DNA from: Flavobacterium sp. UBA6203
Lineage (GTDB): Bacteria; Bacteroidota; Bacteroidia; Flavobacteriales; Flavobacteriaceae
DNA: 29,997 nucleotides
Direction of reading: 5' to 3'
Assembly (NCBI GenBank): GCA_002421645.1
Contig: DIST01000046.1
Span: forward strand, 1 to 29,997
Notes under the pieces: model-generated
The model's database searches: none
Seen by the model: only the letters and a program-made list of their open reading frames with translations
What the model was told of the DNA's origin: nothing
In this document: positions 23,203 to 29,997 of the stretch, in pieces
Layout: each line of letters begins with the position of its first letter
Position numbering within the stretch: position 1 is the stretch's first letter
Translations under genes and position numbers: made by a program

Positions 23203-23961
23203 TTATTTTCCTTTGTTAGCTTCTGCTACATATTTTTCCAAAGCTCCTGTCATTGATGGCGTGCCAGGACTTGGAGCCATGATGTCAACACGTAAACCGT
23301 GTTCTAAAGCTTCTTTTTTTGTGGTTTCTCCAAAAACAGCAATTCTAGTGTTGTTTTGTTGGAAATCAGGGAAGTTTTTAAATAACGATTTAATTCCTGT
23401 TGGACTAAAGAACGCTAAAATATCGTAATAAACATCTTTTAAGTCTGATAAATCACTCATTACCGTTCTGTAGAAAATACCTTGTTTCCATTCTACTTTT
23501 AAACCATCTAATGTTTGTGGAACATCAGCGTTTAATTGGTCGGTATTTGGTAATAAGAATTTTTCGTCTTTATATTTTTTAATTAGCGGAGCTAAATCAG
23601 TGAAGTCTTTTTGACCCACATAAATTTTTCTCTTTCTATATACTACATAACGTTGTAAGTAAAAAGCAACCGCTTCAGACTGACAGAAATATTTTAAATC
23701 TTCTGGTACTTTGTAACGCATTTCTTCAGCTACTCTGAAAAAGTGATCTACAGCGTTTCTACTGGTTAATATGATGGCAGTATAATTATTTAAGTCGATT
23801 TTTTGAGCACGAACTTCTTTAGCAGGAACACCTTCTACATGGATGAAAGGTCGAAAATCAACCTTTACTTTCAGTTTATTTTGAAGCTCAAAATACGGAG
23901 AATTTTCTACTTTAGGCTCTGGTTGTGAAACTAATATTGTTTTCACTTTCAAATTTGACAT
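23203..23961 (-). CDS. hemD: Uroporphyrinogen-III synthase
   Basis: Closes and inverts ring D of hydroxymethylbilane to make uroporphyrinogen III in haem synthesis. HemD proteins vary greatly; recognition rests on the two-lobed pattern (KTILVSQPEPKVENSPYFEL at the start, AIILTSRNAVDHFF near residue 66, and the C-terminal DILAFFSPTGIKSLFKNFPD and IAVFGETTKKEALEHG). The start is set at 23961 (MSNLKVKTILVSQ), giving 252 residues and an 8-base gap to the upstream DUF4271 gene. An in-frame start at 23988 would overlap that gene and add an unrelated nine-residue tail. Pairing with DUF4271 is conserved in Flavobacteriaceae. Confidence 0.9.
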   Translation of the reverse strand: MSNLKVKTILVSQPEPKVENSPYFELQNKLKVKVDFRPFIHVEGVPAKEVRAQKIDLNNYTAIILTSRNAVDHFFRVAEEMRYKVPEDLKYFCQSEAVAFYLQRYVVYRKRKIYVGQKDFTDLAPLIKKYKDEKFLLPNTDQLNADVPQTLDGLKVEWKQGIFYRTVMSDLSDLKDVYYDILAFFSPTGIKSLFKNFPDFQQNNTRIAVFGETTKKEALEHGLRVDIMAPSPGTPSMTGALEKYVAEANKGK

Positions 23962-23969
23962 ATTTCTCT

Positions 23970-24635
23970 CTAATTTTTTGTAAACCAATTATAAATAAAA
24001 TAGTAAGGTGCTATTTCAAGGGTGCAAAGATATAAAATAAAATAAAATATTTTGCGTAATAGTAAATTTTGATACAATTTCAATGCAACCAAGTAAGTAG
24101 TGATGTTTATAGTGATTAGGGTAATCAATAATGTCCAAAAAAACCAATCCGAATCAAACGAATTGTAGAATAAAATGATATTAACGGGTAATAAAATGAA
24201 TCCAAAATAAGCTCTGTAATTGACTTTTAATAAGTTGAATTGCTCGTTAAATTCTTCAATTTTAAATGCTGTTGCAATAATTTTCTCAATTAAGAATTTA
24301 GAGAGGATAAAAACACTCAAAAAAGTAAAGATTTGGATATAAACAATCAAATCGTTTTTTTCAGCTCTATGAAATTGATTTAAAACCAATAGCGTAAAAA
24401 ATGAAAATGAAATTAATTGCAAAACAAACATCGAAATGGTAAAACCACTCATCAAGTTACTACTATCGCGATAAATCTTGGTGTATTTATCGGAGTAAGC
24501 CAATCGAACAAACTCGTTAAATCGAACAGAAGATATGGTTTTGTTAATGGCAATTATAGCCACGCAGATGATAAACAAGATGGTTGCCCAATCTTTGCTT
24601 TCGATGATTCTGTCGTGTAATTGAATTGCTAACAT
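23970..24635 (-). CDS. DUF4271 membrane protein
   Basis: A 221-residue integral membrane protein of a Bacteroidetes family without known function. Hydrophobic segments lie near residues 17-31 (ATILFIICVAIIAINK), 65-88, 97-117, 142-160, 165-185 and 193-215. It is the first gene of a two-gene unit with hemD, 8 bases apart, and has an exact -7 box upstream. The association with hemD suggests a link to haem or its trafficking, but that is inference from position only. Confidence 0.85.
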   Translation of the reverse strand: MLAIQLHDRIIESKDWATILFIICVAIIAINKTISSVRFNEFVRLAYSDKYTKIYRDSSNLMSGFTISMFVLQLISFSFFTLLVLNQFHRAEKNDLIVYIQIFTFLSVFILSKFLIEKIIATAFKIEEFNEQFNLLKVNYRAYFGFILLPVNIILFYNSFDSDWFFWTLLITLITINITTYLVALKLYQNLLLRKIFYFILYLCTLEIAPYYFIYNWFTKN

Positions 24636-24643
24636 AATTGGCG

Positions 24644-24651
24644 CAAAATTA
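24644..24651 (-). promoter_or_regulatory. DUF4271-hemD -7 promoter box
   Basis: Reads TAATTTTG followed by CGCC on the minus strand, an exact TAnnTTTG match, 8 bases from the ATG at 24635, implying a very short leader. Confidence 0.55.
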
Positions 24652-24712
24652 CAAAAAATAGTGTCACTTTCATTATTATAAAATTATTAAGAATTGTCAG
24701 CTAGAAATACCT

Positions 24713-24720
24713 TATTTTTG
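24713..24720 (+). promoter_or_regulatory. GT2-pyrC-DUF4296 operon -7 promoter box
   Basis: Reads TATTTTTG, an exact TAnnTTTG match, 22 bases before the ATG at 24743. A TTG at 24694-24696 may be its -33 element, with a 16-base spacer. Confidence 0.65.
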
Positions 24721-24742
24721 CAGTTGAAATAGAAGATTTTTT

Positions 24743-25465
24743 ATGGCTCAGGGTATTGTTGTAATTCCAACTTTTAACGAAATTGAAAATATTGAAGCAA
24801 TTGTAAAGGCAGTTTTGTCTTTGCCTACTTCTTTTCATGTTTTAATTGTAGATGACAATTCGCCTGATGGTACAGCGGCAAAAGTGAAAGAAATGCAAGA
24901 AGAATTTCCAACACGATTGCATCTAAAAGTACGTATGAAAAAATCGGGTTTAGGTACGGCTTATGTGGCGGGGTTTAAATGGGCGCTTTCTCATGGATAT
25001 GATTATATTTTTGAAATGGATGCCGATTTTTCTCACAATCCAAATGATTTAGAAAAGTTGTTAGCTGCTTGTGAAAATGGTGCAGATGTTGCCATTGGTT
25101 CCCGATATTCTAACGGAGTTAATGTGGTAAATTGGCCTTTGAGTCGTGTTTTACTATCTTATTTTGCTTCCGTTTACGTTCGAATGATAACAGGTATGAA
25201 AATTGCTGACGCTACTGCAGGATTCAAATGTTACAAAAGACAAGTTTTAGAAGCCATTAATTTGGATAAAATAAAATTTGTGGGTTATGCGTTTCAGATT
25301 GAAATGAAATATCGCGCTTTCGTAAAGAATTTTAAAATTGTTGAAGTGCCTATCATTTTTACCGATAGAACAAAAGGACAATCAAAAATGAGTGGAGGAA
25401 TTATCCGCGAAGCCGTAGTAGGAGTGATAATGTTGAGGTTAAGAAAAATATTTAATAGATTATAA
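24743..25465 (+). CDS. Polyprenol-phosphate mannosyltransferase-like GT2
   Basis: A 240-residue family 2 glycosyltransferase of the dolichyl-phosphate mannose synthase (DPM1) type, transferring a sugar from a nucleotide donor to a polyprenyl phosphate at the inner face of the membrane. GT-A motifs: VVIPTFNEIENIEAIV (residues 5-20), the VDDNSPDGT loop near 36, the metal-binding DAD in EMDADFSHNP near 93, and the acceptor-side GSRYSNG near 115. There are no long C-terminal membrane segments, as in soluble DPM1-like forms. The exact sugar and lipid are not determinable. Its stop overlaps the pyrC start (TAATG). Confidence 0.9.
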   Translation: MAQGIVVIPTFNEIENIEAIVKAVLSLPTSFHVLIVDDNSPDGTAAKVKEMQEEFPTRLHLKVRMKKSGLGTAYVAGFKWALSHGYDYIFEMDADFSHNPNDLEKLLAACENGADVAIGSRYSNGVNVVNWPLSRVLLSYFASVYVRMITGMKIADATAGFKCYKRQVLEAINLDKIKFVGYAFQIEMKYRAFVKNFKIVEVPIIFTDRTKGQSKMSGGIIREAVVGVIMLRLRKIFNRL

Positions 25466-26811
25466 TGAGTACTGTTTTAATTCGAAATGCCAAAATTGTT
25501 AATGAAGGAGCTATTTTTGAAGGTGATATTTTAATTGAGAATGAATTCATTAAAGAGATTGCCGAAAAAATAAGCCCAAAATCGTCTGATTGCGTTATTA
25601 TTGATGCGGAAGGAAGTTATGTAATGCCTGGAGCAATTGACGATCAAGTGCATTTTAGAGAGCCAGGACTGACACATAAAGGAAATATAGAAACAGAAAG
25701 TAGAGCAGCGGTTGCTGGCGGAATAACTTCTTTTATTGAACAGCCAAACACAGTTCCAAATGCCGTTACACAAGAACTTTTAGAAGATAAATATCAAATT
25801 GCAGCTAAAACATCTTATGCGAATTATTCGTTTATGATGGGAGGAACCAACGATAACTTAGACGAAGTTTTAAAAACTAATCCTAGAAATGTTGCCGGAA
25901 TCAAATTGTTTTTGGGTTCTTCAACAGGTAACATGTTGGTAGATAATCCTGAAGTTTTAGAAAAGATTTTCTCTTCAACAAAAATGTTAATTGCGGTTCA
26001 TTGTGAAGATGAAGCTACGATTAAAGCCAATACTCAAAAATATAAAGAAGAATTTGGTGATGATATACCAATGAAGTATCATCATTTAATTCGAAGTGAA
26101 GAAGCGTGTTATTTGTCTTCTTCTAAAGCGATTGAATTAGCTAAAAAAACAGGTGCTCGTTTGCATGTTTTTCACTTGTCAACAGCAAAAGAAATGGAGT
26201 TGTTTACCAATAAGATTCCATTAGAACAAAAACAAATTACTGCCGAAGTTTGTGTCCATCATTTATGGTTTACAGATGCTGATTATGAAACAAAAGGCTC
26301 GCTAATCAAATGGAATCCTGCCGTAAAAACACAGGCTGATAAAGATGCCTTATGGAAAGCTTTGTTAGATGATAGAATTGATGTCATCGCAACCGATCAC
26401 GCTCCTCATACTTTAGAAGAAAAATGTAATCCCTATTTAACATGTCCATCAGGAGGTCCGTTAGTACAACATGCCGTTGTTGCTTTATTTGAAGCGCATC
26501 ATCAAGGAAAGATTTCTGTAGAAAAGATTGTAGAAAAGATGTGTCATAATCCTGCTAAAATTTTCAAAATTGAGAAACGTGGATTTATTCGTGAAGGATT
26601 CTATGCCGATTTAGCAATTGTAAATACTCATTTGCCTTGGAATGTAAAGAAAGAGAATATTTTATATAAATGTGGTTGGTCACCTTTTGAAGGATATAAT
26701 TTCAAATCAAGAGTAACACATACTTTTGTTAATGGAAAATTAGTTTATCAAAATGGAAAGGTAAAAGACTTAAAGGTAGGGCAACGTTTATTATTTGAAA
26801 GAGAAATATAA
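25465..26811 (+). CDS. pyrC: Dihydroorotase
   Basis: Amidohydrolase-superfamily enzyme closing carbamoyl aspartate to dihydroorotate in pyrimidine synthesis. The 448-residue protein has the superfamily landmarks: strand-1 metal region DDQVHFREPG (residues 59-68), QPNT near 94, GIKLFLGSSTGN near 147, AVHCEDE, LHVFHLSTAKE, and TDHAPHT with Asp311. The first metal ligand of the usual HxH is Gln61 here (QVH), whereas His63 is kept. FREPGLTHKG substrate-binding residues favour dihydroorotase over hydantoinase or allantoinase. It is translationally coupled to its neighbours by one-base stop/start overlaps on both sides. Confidence 0.88.
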   Translation: MSTVLIRNAKIVNEGAIFEGDILIENEFIKEIAEKISPKSSDCVIIDAEGSYVMPGAIDDQVHFREPGLTHKGNIETESRAAVAGGITSFIEQPNTVPNAVTQELLEDKYQIAAKTSYANYSFMMGGTNDNLDEVLKTNPRNVAGIKLFLGSSTGNMLVDNPEVLEKIFSSTKMLIAVHCEDEATIKANTQKYKEEFGDDIPMKYHHLIRSEEACYLSSSKAIELAKKTGARLHVFHLSTAKEMELFTNKIPLEQKQITAEVCVHHLWFTDADYETKGSLIKWNPAVKTQADKDALWKALLDDRIDVIATDHAPHTLEEKCNPYLTCPSGGPLVQHAVVALFEAHHQGKISVEKIVEKMCHNPAKIFKIEKRGFIREGFYADLAIVNTHLPWNVKKENILYKCGWSPFEGYNFKSRVTHTFVNGKLVYQNGKVKDLKVGQRLLFEREI

Positions 26812-27191
26812 TGAAACAATTACTATTCTTGTTTGTTACTATTTTTATAGTATCTTGTTCTAAGAATCCTGTTCCAAAACCGGATAATTTATTGGATGAA
26901 AAAACAATGGTCGATATTTTATATGATGTATCATTGCTTCAAGCCATTGAGGGTTCTATGCCTAATAAATTGATGGAGCATAATATTGAAATGGATCAAT
27001 ATATTTTTAAAAAATATAAAATTGACAGTGTAACATATCGTCAAAATCAGATGTATTATGCTGGAGATGCAAGAAAATTCAAAAAAATCTACAAGAAAGT
27101 TTTGGAAAGATTAGACAAAGAAAAACAAACAGAATCTAATAATAAGAATCAAAGTTCTAGTTCAATTGCTCCTGATTCAACTTTAGAATAG
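26811..27191 (+). CDS. DUF4296 lipoprotein
   Basis: A 126-residue predicted lipoprotein with signal sequence MKQLLFLFVTIFIVSC, whose lipobox IVSC puts the acylated Cys at residue 16. The DUF4296 core follows (LLDEKTMVDILYDVSLLQAI near residue 27, then IEMDQYIFKKYKIDSVTYRQ). A Gln/Asn/Ser-rich tail (about residues 105-126) probably forms a disordered end. Function unknown; it is found after dihydroorotase across Flavobacteriaceae. Its ATG overlaps the pyrC stop, and its last 35 bases overlap the convergent epimerase gene. Confidence 0.87.
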   Translation: MKQLLFLFVTIFIVSCSKNPVPKPDNLLDEKTMVDILYDVSLLQAIEGSMPNKLMEHNIEMDQYIFKKYKIDSVTYRQNQMYYAGDARKFKKIYKKVLERLDKEKQTESNNKNQSSSSIAPDSTLE

Positions 27192-28164
27192 TTTTTAAAT
27201 AACTTTCTTTTTTTTGAAAAGTAAAATTAAGTTCACATTCAATTTTTGAAGTATTAAAAGGGCTTGTAGTGTGTGATGCATTTGCAGTACTTCGGGTTAA
27301 TTTTCGTTTACTATTTAGTAGTTTGGAAATCAACCAATCTATTCGCCAAGCTATAGAAGTCATCCATTTTGTAGCTTCGATAGATGGCCTTTTAACTTGT
27401 AGTTCTTCTGCAATAAAATCAAGTAATGCTTTTGTCAAAATATTTTCGCCTACTAGAGTATATCGTTCTCCGTTTATTTTGCTTTTCATTAATTGAATCA
27501 TGCATTTTGTAACATCTTCAACAGAAACTATTCCAATATTACCCTCTGTGTAAAATGATAATCCATTTTTAACGGATTGAATTATCACATCGCTTCCTTT
27601 TTTTGGGAAACCGTAACCAAAAATAACTCCAGGATTTACAATCACCACTTCTAAGCCTTCTTGGTGCCCTCGCCAAACTTCCATTTCAGCACCATATTTG
27701 GTAATTGCATAATCACTGTGTAATTCTTCTGGATTCCATTCGGTTTCTTCGGTGATACTAGTTTCGAATTCTTTTGGAGTTCCTAAAGCAGCTATAGAAC
27801 TTACATGACAAAGTTTTTTTATGCCAAAAGCGATACAACAATTTACTACATTTGCAGTTCCTTCAATATTGATTTTTCGCAGTTCTTCTTCATCACTAGG
27901 GTCAAACGAAATCAAAGCAGCACAATGATATACATGAGTGATATTTTCAAAAGCAATTTCTAACGAAGGAATATCCGTAATATCGCCTTTTACCCAATTG
28001 ATTTTATCAAAAAGAGCGGTTTGATTATAAAAAGCAAAAACATTTTTCACTTTTTCAATTTGTTTTTCGGAACGGAATAAGGCTTTGACTTCCTCATTTT
28101 CTTGAAGAAGTTGTACTAATAAATGCGAACCTACTAAACCTGTTGCTCCTGTAACTAAAATCAT
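27157..28164 (-). CDS. NAD(P)-dependent epimerase/dehydratase family protein (extended SDR)
   Basis: A 335-residue extended short-chain dehydrogenase/reductase. The N-terminal cofactor site is MILVTGATGLVGSHL (GxxGxxG). A DITD stretch near residue 62 would contact the adenine. The catalytic pair is in SDYAITKYGAE (YxxxK, Tyr near residue 150), and VVIVNPGVIFGYG near 175 is typical of the family. The closest-looking group acts on hydroxysteroid- or dihydroflavonol-type substrates, but the substrate is not clear. It converges on the DUF4296 gene with a 35-base overlap. A near-match -7 box (TATCTTTA at 28169-28176) ends only 4 bases before the ATG, so the message may be nearly leaderless, or another promoter is used. 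Confidence 0.9.
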   Translation of the reverse strand: MILVTGATGLVGSHLLVQLLQENEEVKALFRSEKQIEKVKNVFAFYNQTALFDKINWVKGDITDIPSLEIAFENITHVYHCAALISFDPSDEEELRKINIEGTANVVNCCIAFGIKKLCHVSSIAALGTPKEFETSITEETEWNPEELHSDYAITKYGAEMEVWRGHQEGLEVVIVNPGVIFGYGFPKKGSDVIIQSVKNGLSFYTEGNIGIVSVEDVTKCMIQLMKSKINGERYTLVGENILTKALLDFIAEELQVKRPSIEATKWMTSIAWRIDWLISKLLNSKRKLTRSTANASHTTSPFNTSKIECELNFTFQKKESYLKTILKLNQEQLN

Positions 28165-28185
28165 GATGTAAAGATAATATTTTTT

Positions 28186-28206
28186 GCTGGAAGCTGGAAG
28201 TTGGAT
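28186..28206. repeat. Short heptameric repeat run upstream of the epimerase gene
   Basis: Three consecutive 7-bp units: GCTGGAA, GCTGGAA, GTTGGAT. It lies in the 150-base divergent gap between the epimerase gene and tyrS. Same 7-base period as the run inside leuS, different unit. Confidence 0.6.
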
Positions 28207-28260
28207 TTACTAAGAATTGTTTTTGGACTTGAGCTTTAATTTAACCTTGAATTTTGAATA

Positions 28261-28280
28261 AAACTTTTAAACTTTTAAAC
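28261..28280 (+). repeat. 8-bp tandem repeat upstream of tyrS
   Basis: AAACTTTT occurs twice in a row (28261-28268, 28269-28276) and is followed by a partial third copy, AAAC. It ends 7 bases before the tyrS -7 box, in the zone where upstream promoter contacts would fall. Confidence 0.65.
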
Positions 28281-28287
28281 TAAAAAC

Positions 28288-28295
28288 TATCTTTG
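28288..28295 (+). promoter_or_regulatory. tyrS -7 promoter box
   Basis: Reads TATCTTTG, an exact TAnnTTTG match, 19 bases before the ATG at 28315. Confidence 0.65.
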
Positions 28296-28314
28296 CTCAA
28301 ATTATTTAAGAATC

Positions 28315-29604
28315 ATGAAAAATTTTATTGAAGAAGTGACTTGGAGAGGAATGCTCCACGACGTAATGCCAGGCACAGAAGAACATTTGATGGAGCAGAT
28401 GCGTGTGGCGTATGTGGGTATTGATCCAACCGCCGATTCATTGCATATAGGACATTTAGTTGGGGTGATGTTATTGAGACATTTTCAATTGAGTGGTCAT
28501 AAACCTTTAGCGCTTGTAGGTGGAGCAACCGGAATGATTGGTGATCCATCAGGAAAATCGAATGAAAGAAATTTATTAGATGAAGCTACTTTGCGTCACA
28601 ATCAAGAAGCGATTAAAGGACAATTGGCTCGCTTTTTAGATTTTACTTCTGCGGAAGCAAACGCTGCTGAGTTAGTGAACAACTATGATTGGATGAAAGA
28701 ATTTTCATTCTTAGATTTCATTCGCGATGTAGGAAAACACATTACGGTGAACTACATGATGGCAAAAGATTCGGTTAAAAAGCGTTTGACTGGAGAAACT
28801 TCAGAAGGAATGTCGTTTACTGAATTTACGTACCAATTAGTGCAAGGTTACGACTTCTTACATTTATACCGTGCTAAAAAATGTACGCTACAAATGGGCG
28901 GAAGTGACCAATGGGGAAATATTACTACAGGAACTGAATTAGTTCGTAGAATTGAATCAGGTAAAGCATATGCCTTAACTTGTCCGTTGATTACAAAAGC
29001 AGATGGAACGAAATTCGGTAAATCTGAAGGTGGAAATATTTGGTTAGATGCGGAAAGAACTTCGCCTTATAAATTTTACCAATACTGGTTAAATACTTCG
29101 GATGTTGATGCTGAGAAATACATTAAAATTTTCACGTTCTTAGAAAAAGAAACGATTGAAAAATTAATTGCAGCACATAACGAAGCGCCTCATTTAAGAG
29201 CTTTGCAAAAACGTTTGGCTGAAGAAATTACCATTATGGTACATTCGCAAGCTGATTTAGAAAATGCAATAGCAGCATCCAATGCTTTTTTTAGTCCGTC
29301 AATGGATGAGTTGAAAAAGTTAGATGAGAAAACGTTTTTAGAAGTATTTGACGGTGTTCCTCAAGCGGAGATTTCAATGGAAGATTTGAATGCAGGTTTG
29401 GATATGATTGCTGCATTAGCTGCTAAAACCAATTTTTTAGCTTCTAACAGTGATGCGCGTAGAGAATTGAAACAAAACTCAATTTCCTTAAATAAAGAAA
29501 AAGTTGGGGAAGATAAAATCATTACAAAAGAGGATTTAATCAACAATCAATTCTTGTTATTGCAAAAAGGAAAGAAAAATTATTATGTAATTAAGGTTAA
29601 ATAA
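28315..29604 (+). CDS. tyrS: Tyrosyl-tRNA synthetase
   Basis: Class I synthetase charging tRNA-Tyr. The 429-residue protein has the HIGH motif as HIGH itself at residues 44-47 ([18 protein letters not shown]), the tyrosine/ATP site [17 protein letters not shown], the substrate-side [14 protein letters not shown], and the KMSKS equivalent KFGKS at 233-237. The C-terminal S4-type RNA-binding domain occupies about residues 365-429 (ending [14 protein letters not shown]). Length is standard for the bacterial TyrRS with S4 domain. It overlaps the convergent acyltransferase gene by 8 bases. Confidence 0.98.
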   Translation: MKNFIEEVTWRGMLHDVMPGTEEHLMEQMRVAYVGIDPTADSLHIGHLVGVMLLRHFQLSGHKPLALVGGATGMIGDPSGKSNERNLLDEATLRHNQEAIKGQLARFLDFTSAEANAAELVNNYDWMKEFSFLDFIRDVGKHITVNYMMAKDSVKKRLTGETSEGMSFTEFTYQLVQGYDFLHLYRAKKCTLQMGGSDQWGNITTGTELVRRIESGKAYALTCPLITKADGTKFGKSEGGNIWLDAERTSPYKFYQYWLNTSDVDAEKYIKIFTFLEKETIEKLIAAHNEAPHLRALQKRLAEEITIMVHSQADLENAIAASNAFFSPSMDELKKLDEKTFLEVFDGVPQAEISMEDLNAGLDMIAALAAKTNFLASNSDARRELKQNSISLNKEKVGEDKIITKEDLINNQFLLLQKGKKNYYVIKVK

Positions 29605-29997
29605 CCATCAGGTTACAACCGCGAATATCAGAATGATCAAAACGTCCCAACACTTCGAAAGAATGGTTGGGATATTTTTTTCCCAAATCTTGCGTAGCAA
29701 TAAACGAACACGAATTGATGTTAGCTAAATCAATCACATTAATTCCGCCCGTTTTTCCTTCGGAAACATAAGTTAAAGCATCTTCAGTATCACGAACTAA
29801 AATTTGCATCCAAGGTGGACATTCGAAAATACCATCACCTAATGAATACGCTTGTGAAAGTAATTCGGTCATACCATATTCGGAATGAATTTTTGAAACA
29901 CCAAATCCGTTGCATAAAATTGAATGCAATTCTTCGCGAATCATTTCTTTTCGTTTGCCTTTCATACCTCCAGTTTCCATGATAATGGTGTTTTTTA
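29597..29997 (-). CDS. LuxE-like acyl transferase, N-terminus beyond window edge
   Basis: The C-terminal 132 or so codons of a protein resembling the LuxE/acyl-protein-synthetase family, seen in Flavobacteria as a protein of about 325 residues. The frame is open to the window edge, so the Met at 29980 is probably internal: the residues just before it read KNTII, continuous with [13 protein letters not shown]. The motif [13 protein letters not shown] matches the YG-x-TE signature of adenylate-forming enzymes, and [15 protein letters not shown] ends the protein. It likely activates a carboxylate as an acyl-AMP; the substrate is unknown. No luciferase or reductase genes are nearby, so bioluminescence is not implied. 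It overlaps tyrS by 8 bases at its 3' end. Confidence 0.82.
   Translation of the reverse strand, partial: KNTIIMETGGMKGKRKEMIREELHSILCNGFGVSKIHSEYGMTELLSQAYSLGDGIFECPPWMQILVRDTEDALTYVSEGKTGGINVIDLANINSCSFIATQDLGKKYPNHSFEVLGRFDHSDIRGCNLMVI

Noticed and set aside
23962..23988. Upstream start for hemD
   Set aside because: It would overlap the DUF4271 gene and add residues not typical of HemD; the ATG at 23961 fits the family start.
1..29997. CRISPR arrays, tRNA or rRNA genes, insertion sequences, phage genes
   Set aside because: All intergenic gaps are under 300 bases and were read through; none shows spaced direct repeats, cloverleaf sequences, transposase genes or terminal inverted repeats.

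Overview
The window is ordinary chromosomal DNA from a low-GC member of the Bacteroidetes, most probably Flavobacterium or a close relative in the Flavobacteriaceae. The evidence is: protein families largely confined to that phylum (DUF5686, DUF3098, DUF4271, DUF4296); an AT-rich sequence with few Shine-Dalgarno-like sites; a Bacteroidetes-type LeuRS; and, before most first genes of transcription units, the Bacteroidetes -7 promoter box TAnnTTTG. The -7 box fixes several start codons. No rRNA, tRNA, CRISPR array, insertion sequence, phage gene or replication origin was seen. No gene-free stretch exceeds 300 bases; the longest (17899-18157) holds a palindromic dispersed repeat, a terminator and a candidate promoter.

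Layout. 1-8589 is almost all minus strand: asnS (cut by the left edge), an RND-superfamily exporter, a DUF5686 outer-membrane protein, frr and pyrH (an operon closed by a terminator) and a patatin-like lipase. A thioredoxin-fold gene diverges from the lipase. 9242-10354 is a small accessory-looking block: a ParE/RelE-type toxin, a 54-residue putative antitoxin and a YiiX-like hydrolase read from a TTG codon. 10423-13084 is a conserved envelope/tRNA operon, ftsX-DUF3098-uppP-truB. Then come, on the plus strand, a WG-repeat secreted protein, leuS and a YugP-type zinc metallopeptidase; on the minus strand, an Lrp/AsnC regulator and a saccharopine dehydrogenase; on the plus strand, DUF423 and pckA; on the minus strand, DUF4271-hemD; on the plus strand, a tightly coupled GT2-pyrC-DUF4296 operon; then a minus-strand NAD-dependent epimerase, plus-strand tyrS and the end of a LuxE-like acyltransferase gene cut by the right edge.

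Together these are housekeeping functions: three aminoacyl-tRNA synthetases, ribosome recycling, tRNA pseudouridylation, pyrimidine synthesis (pyrH, pyrC), haem synthesis (hemD), gluconeogenesis (pckA), undecaprenyl phosphate recycling and cell division (uppP, ftsX). I found no convincing new biological system. The most interesting points are a run of 7-bp repeats translated inside leuS, a second heptamer run upstream of tyrS, an AT-rich expansion of LeuRS just before KMSKS, the toxin with an unrecognised small partner, a dihydroorotase with Gln in place of the first His of its HxH metal site, and an inverted repeat centred on the lrp promoter.
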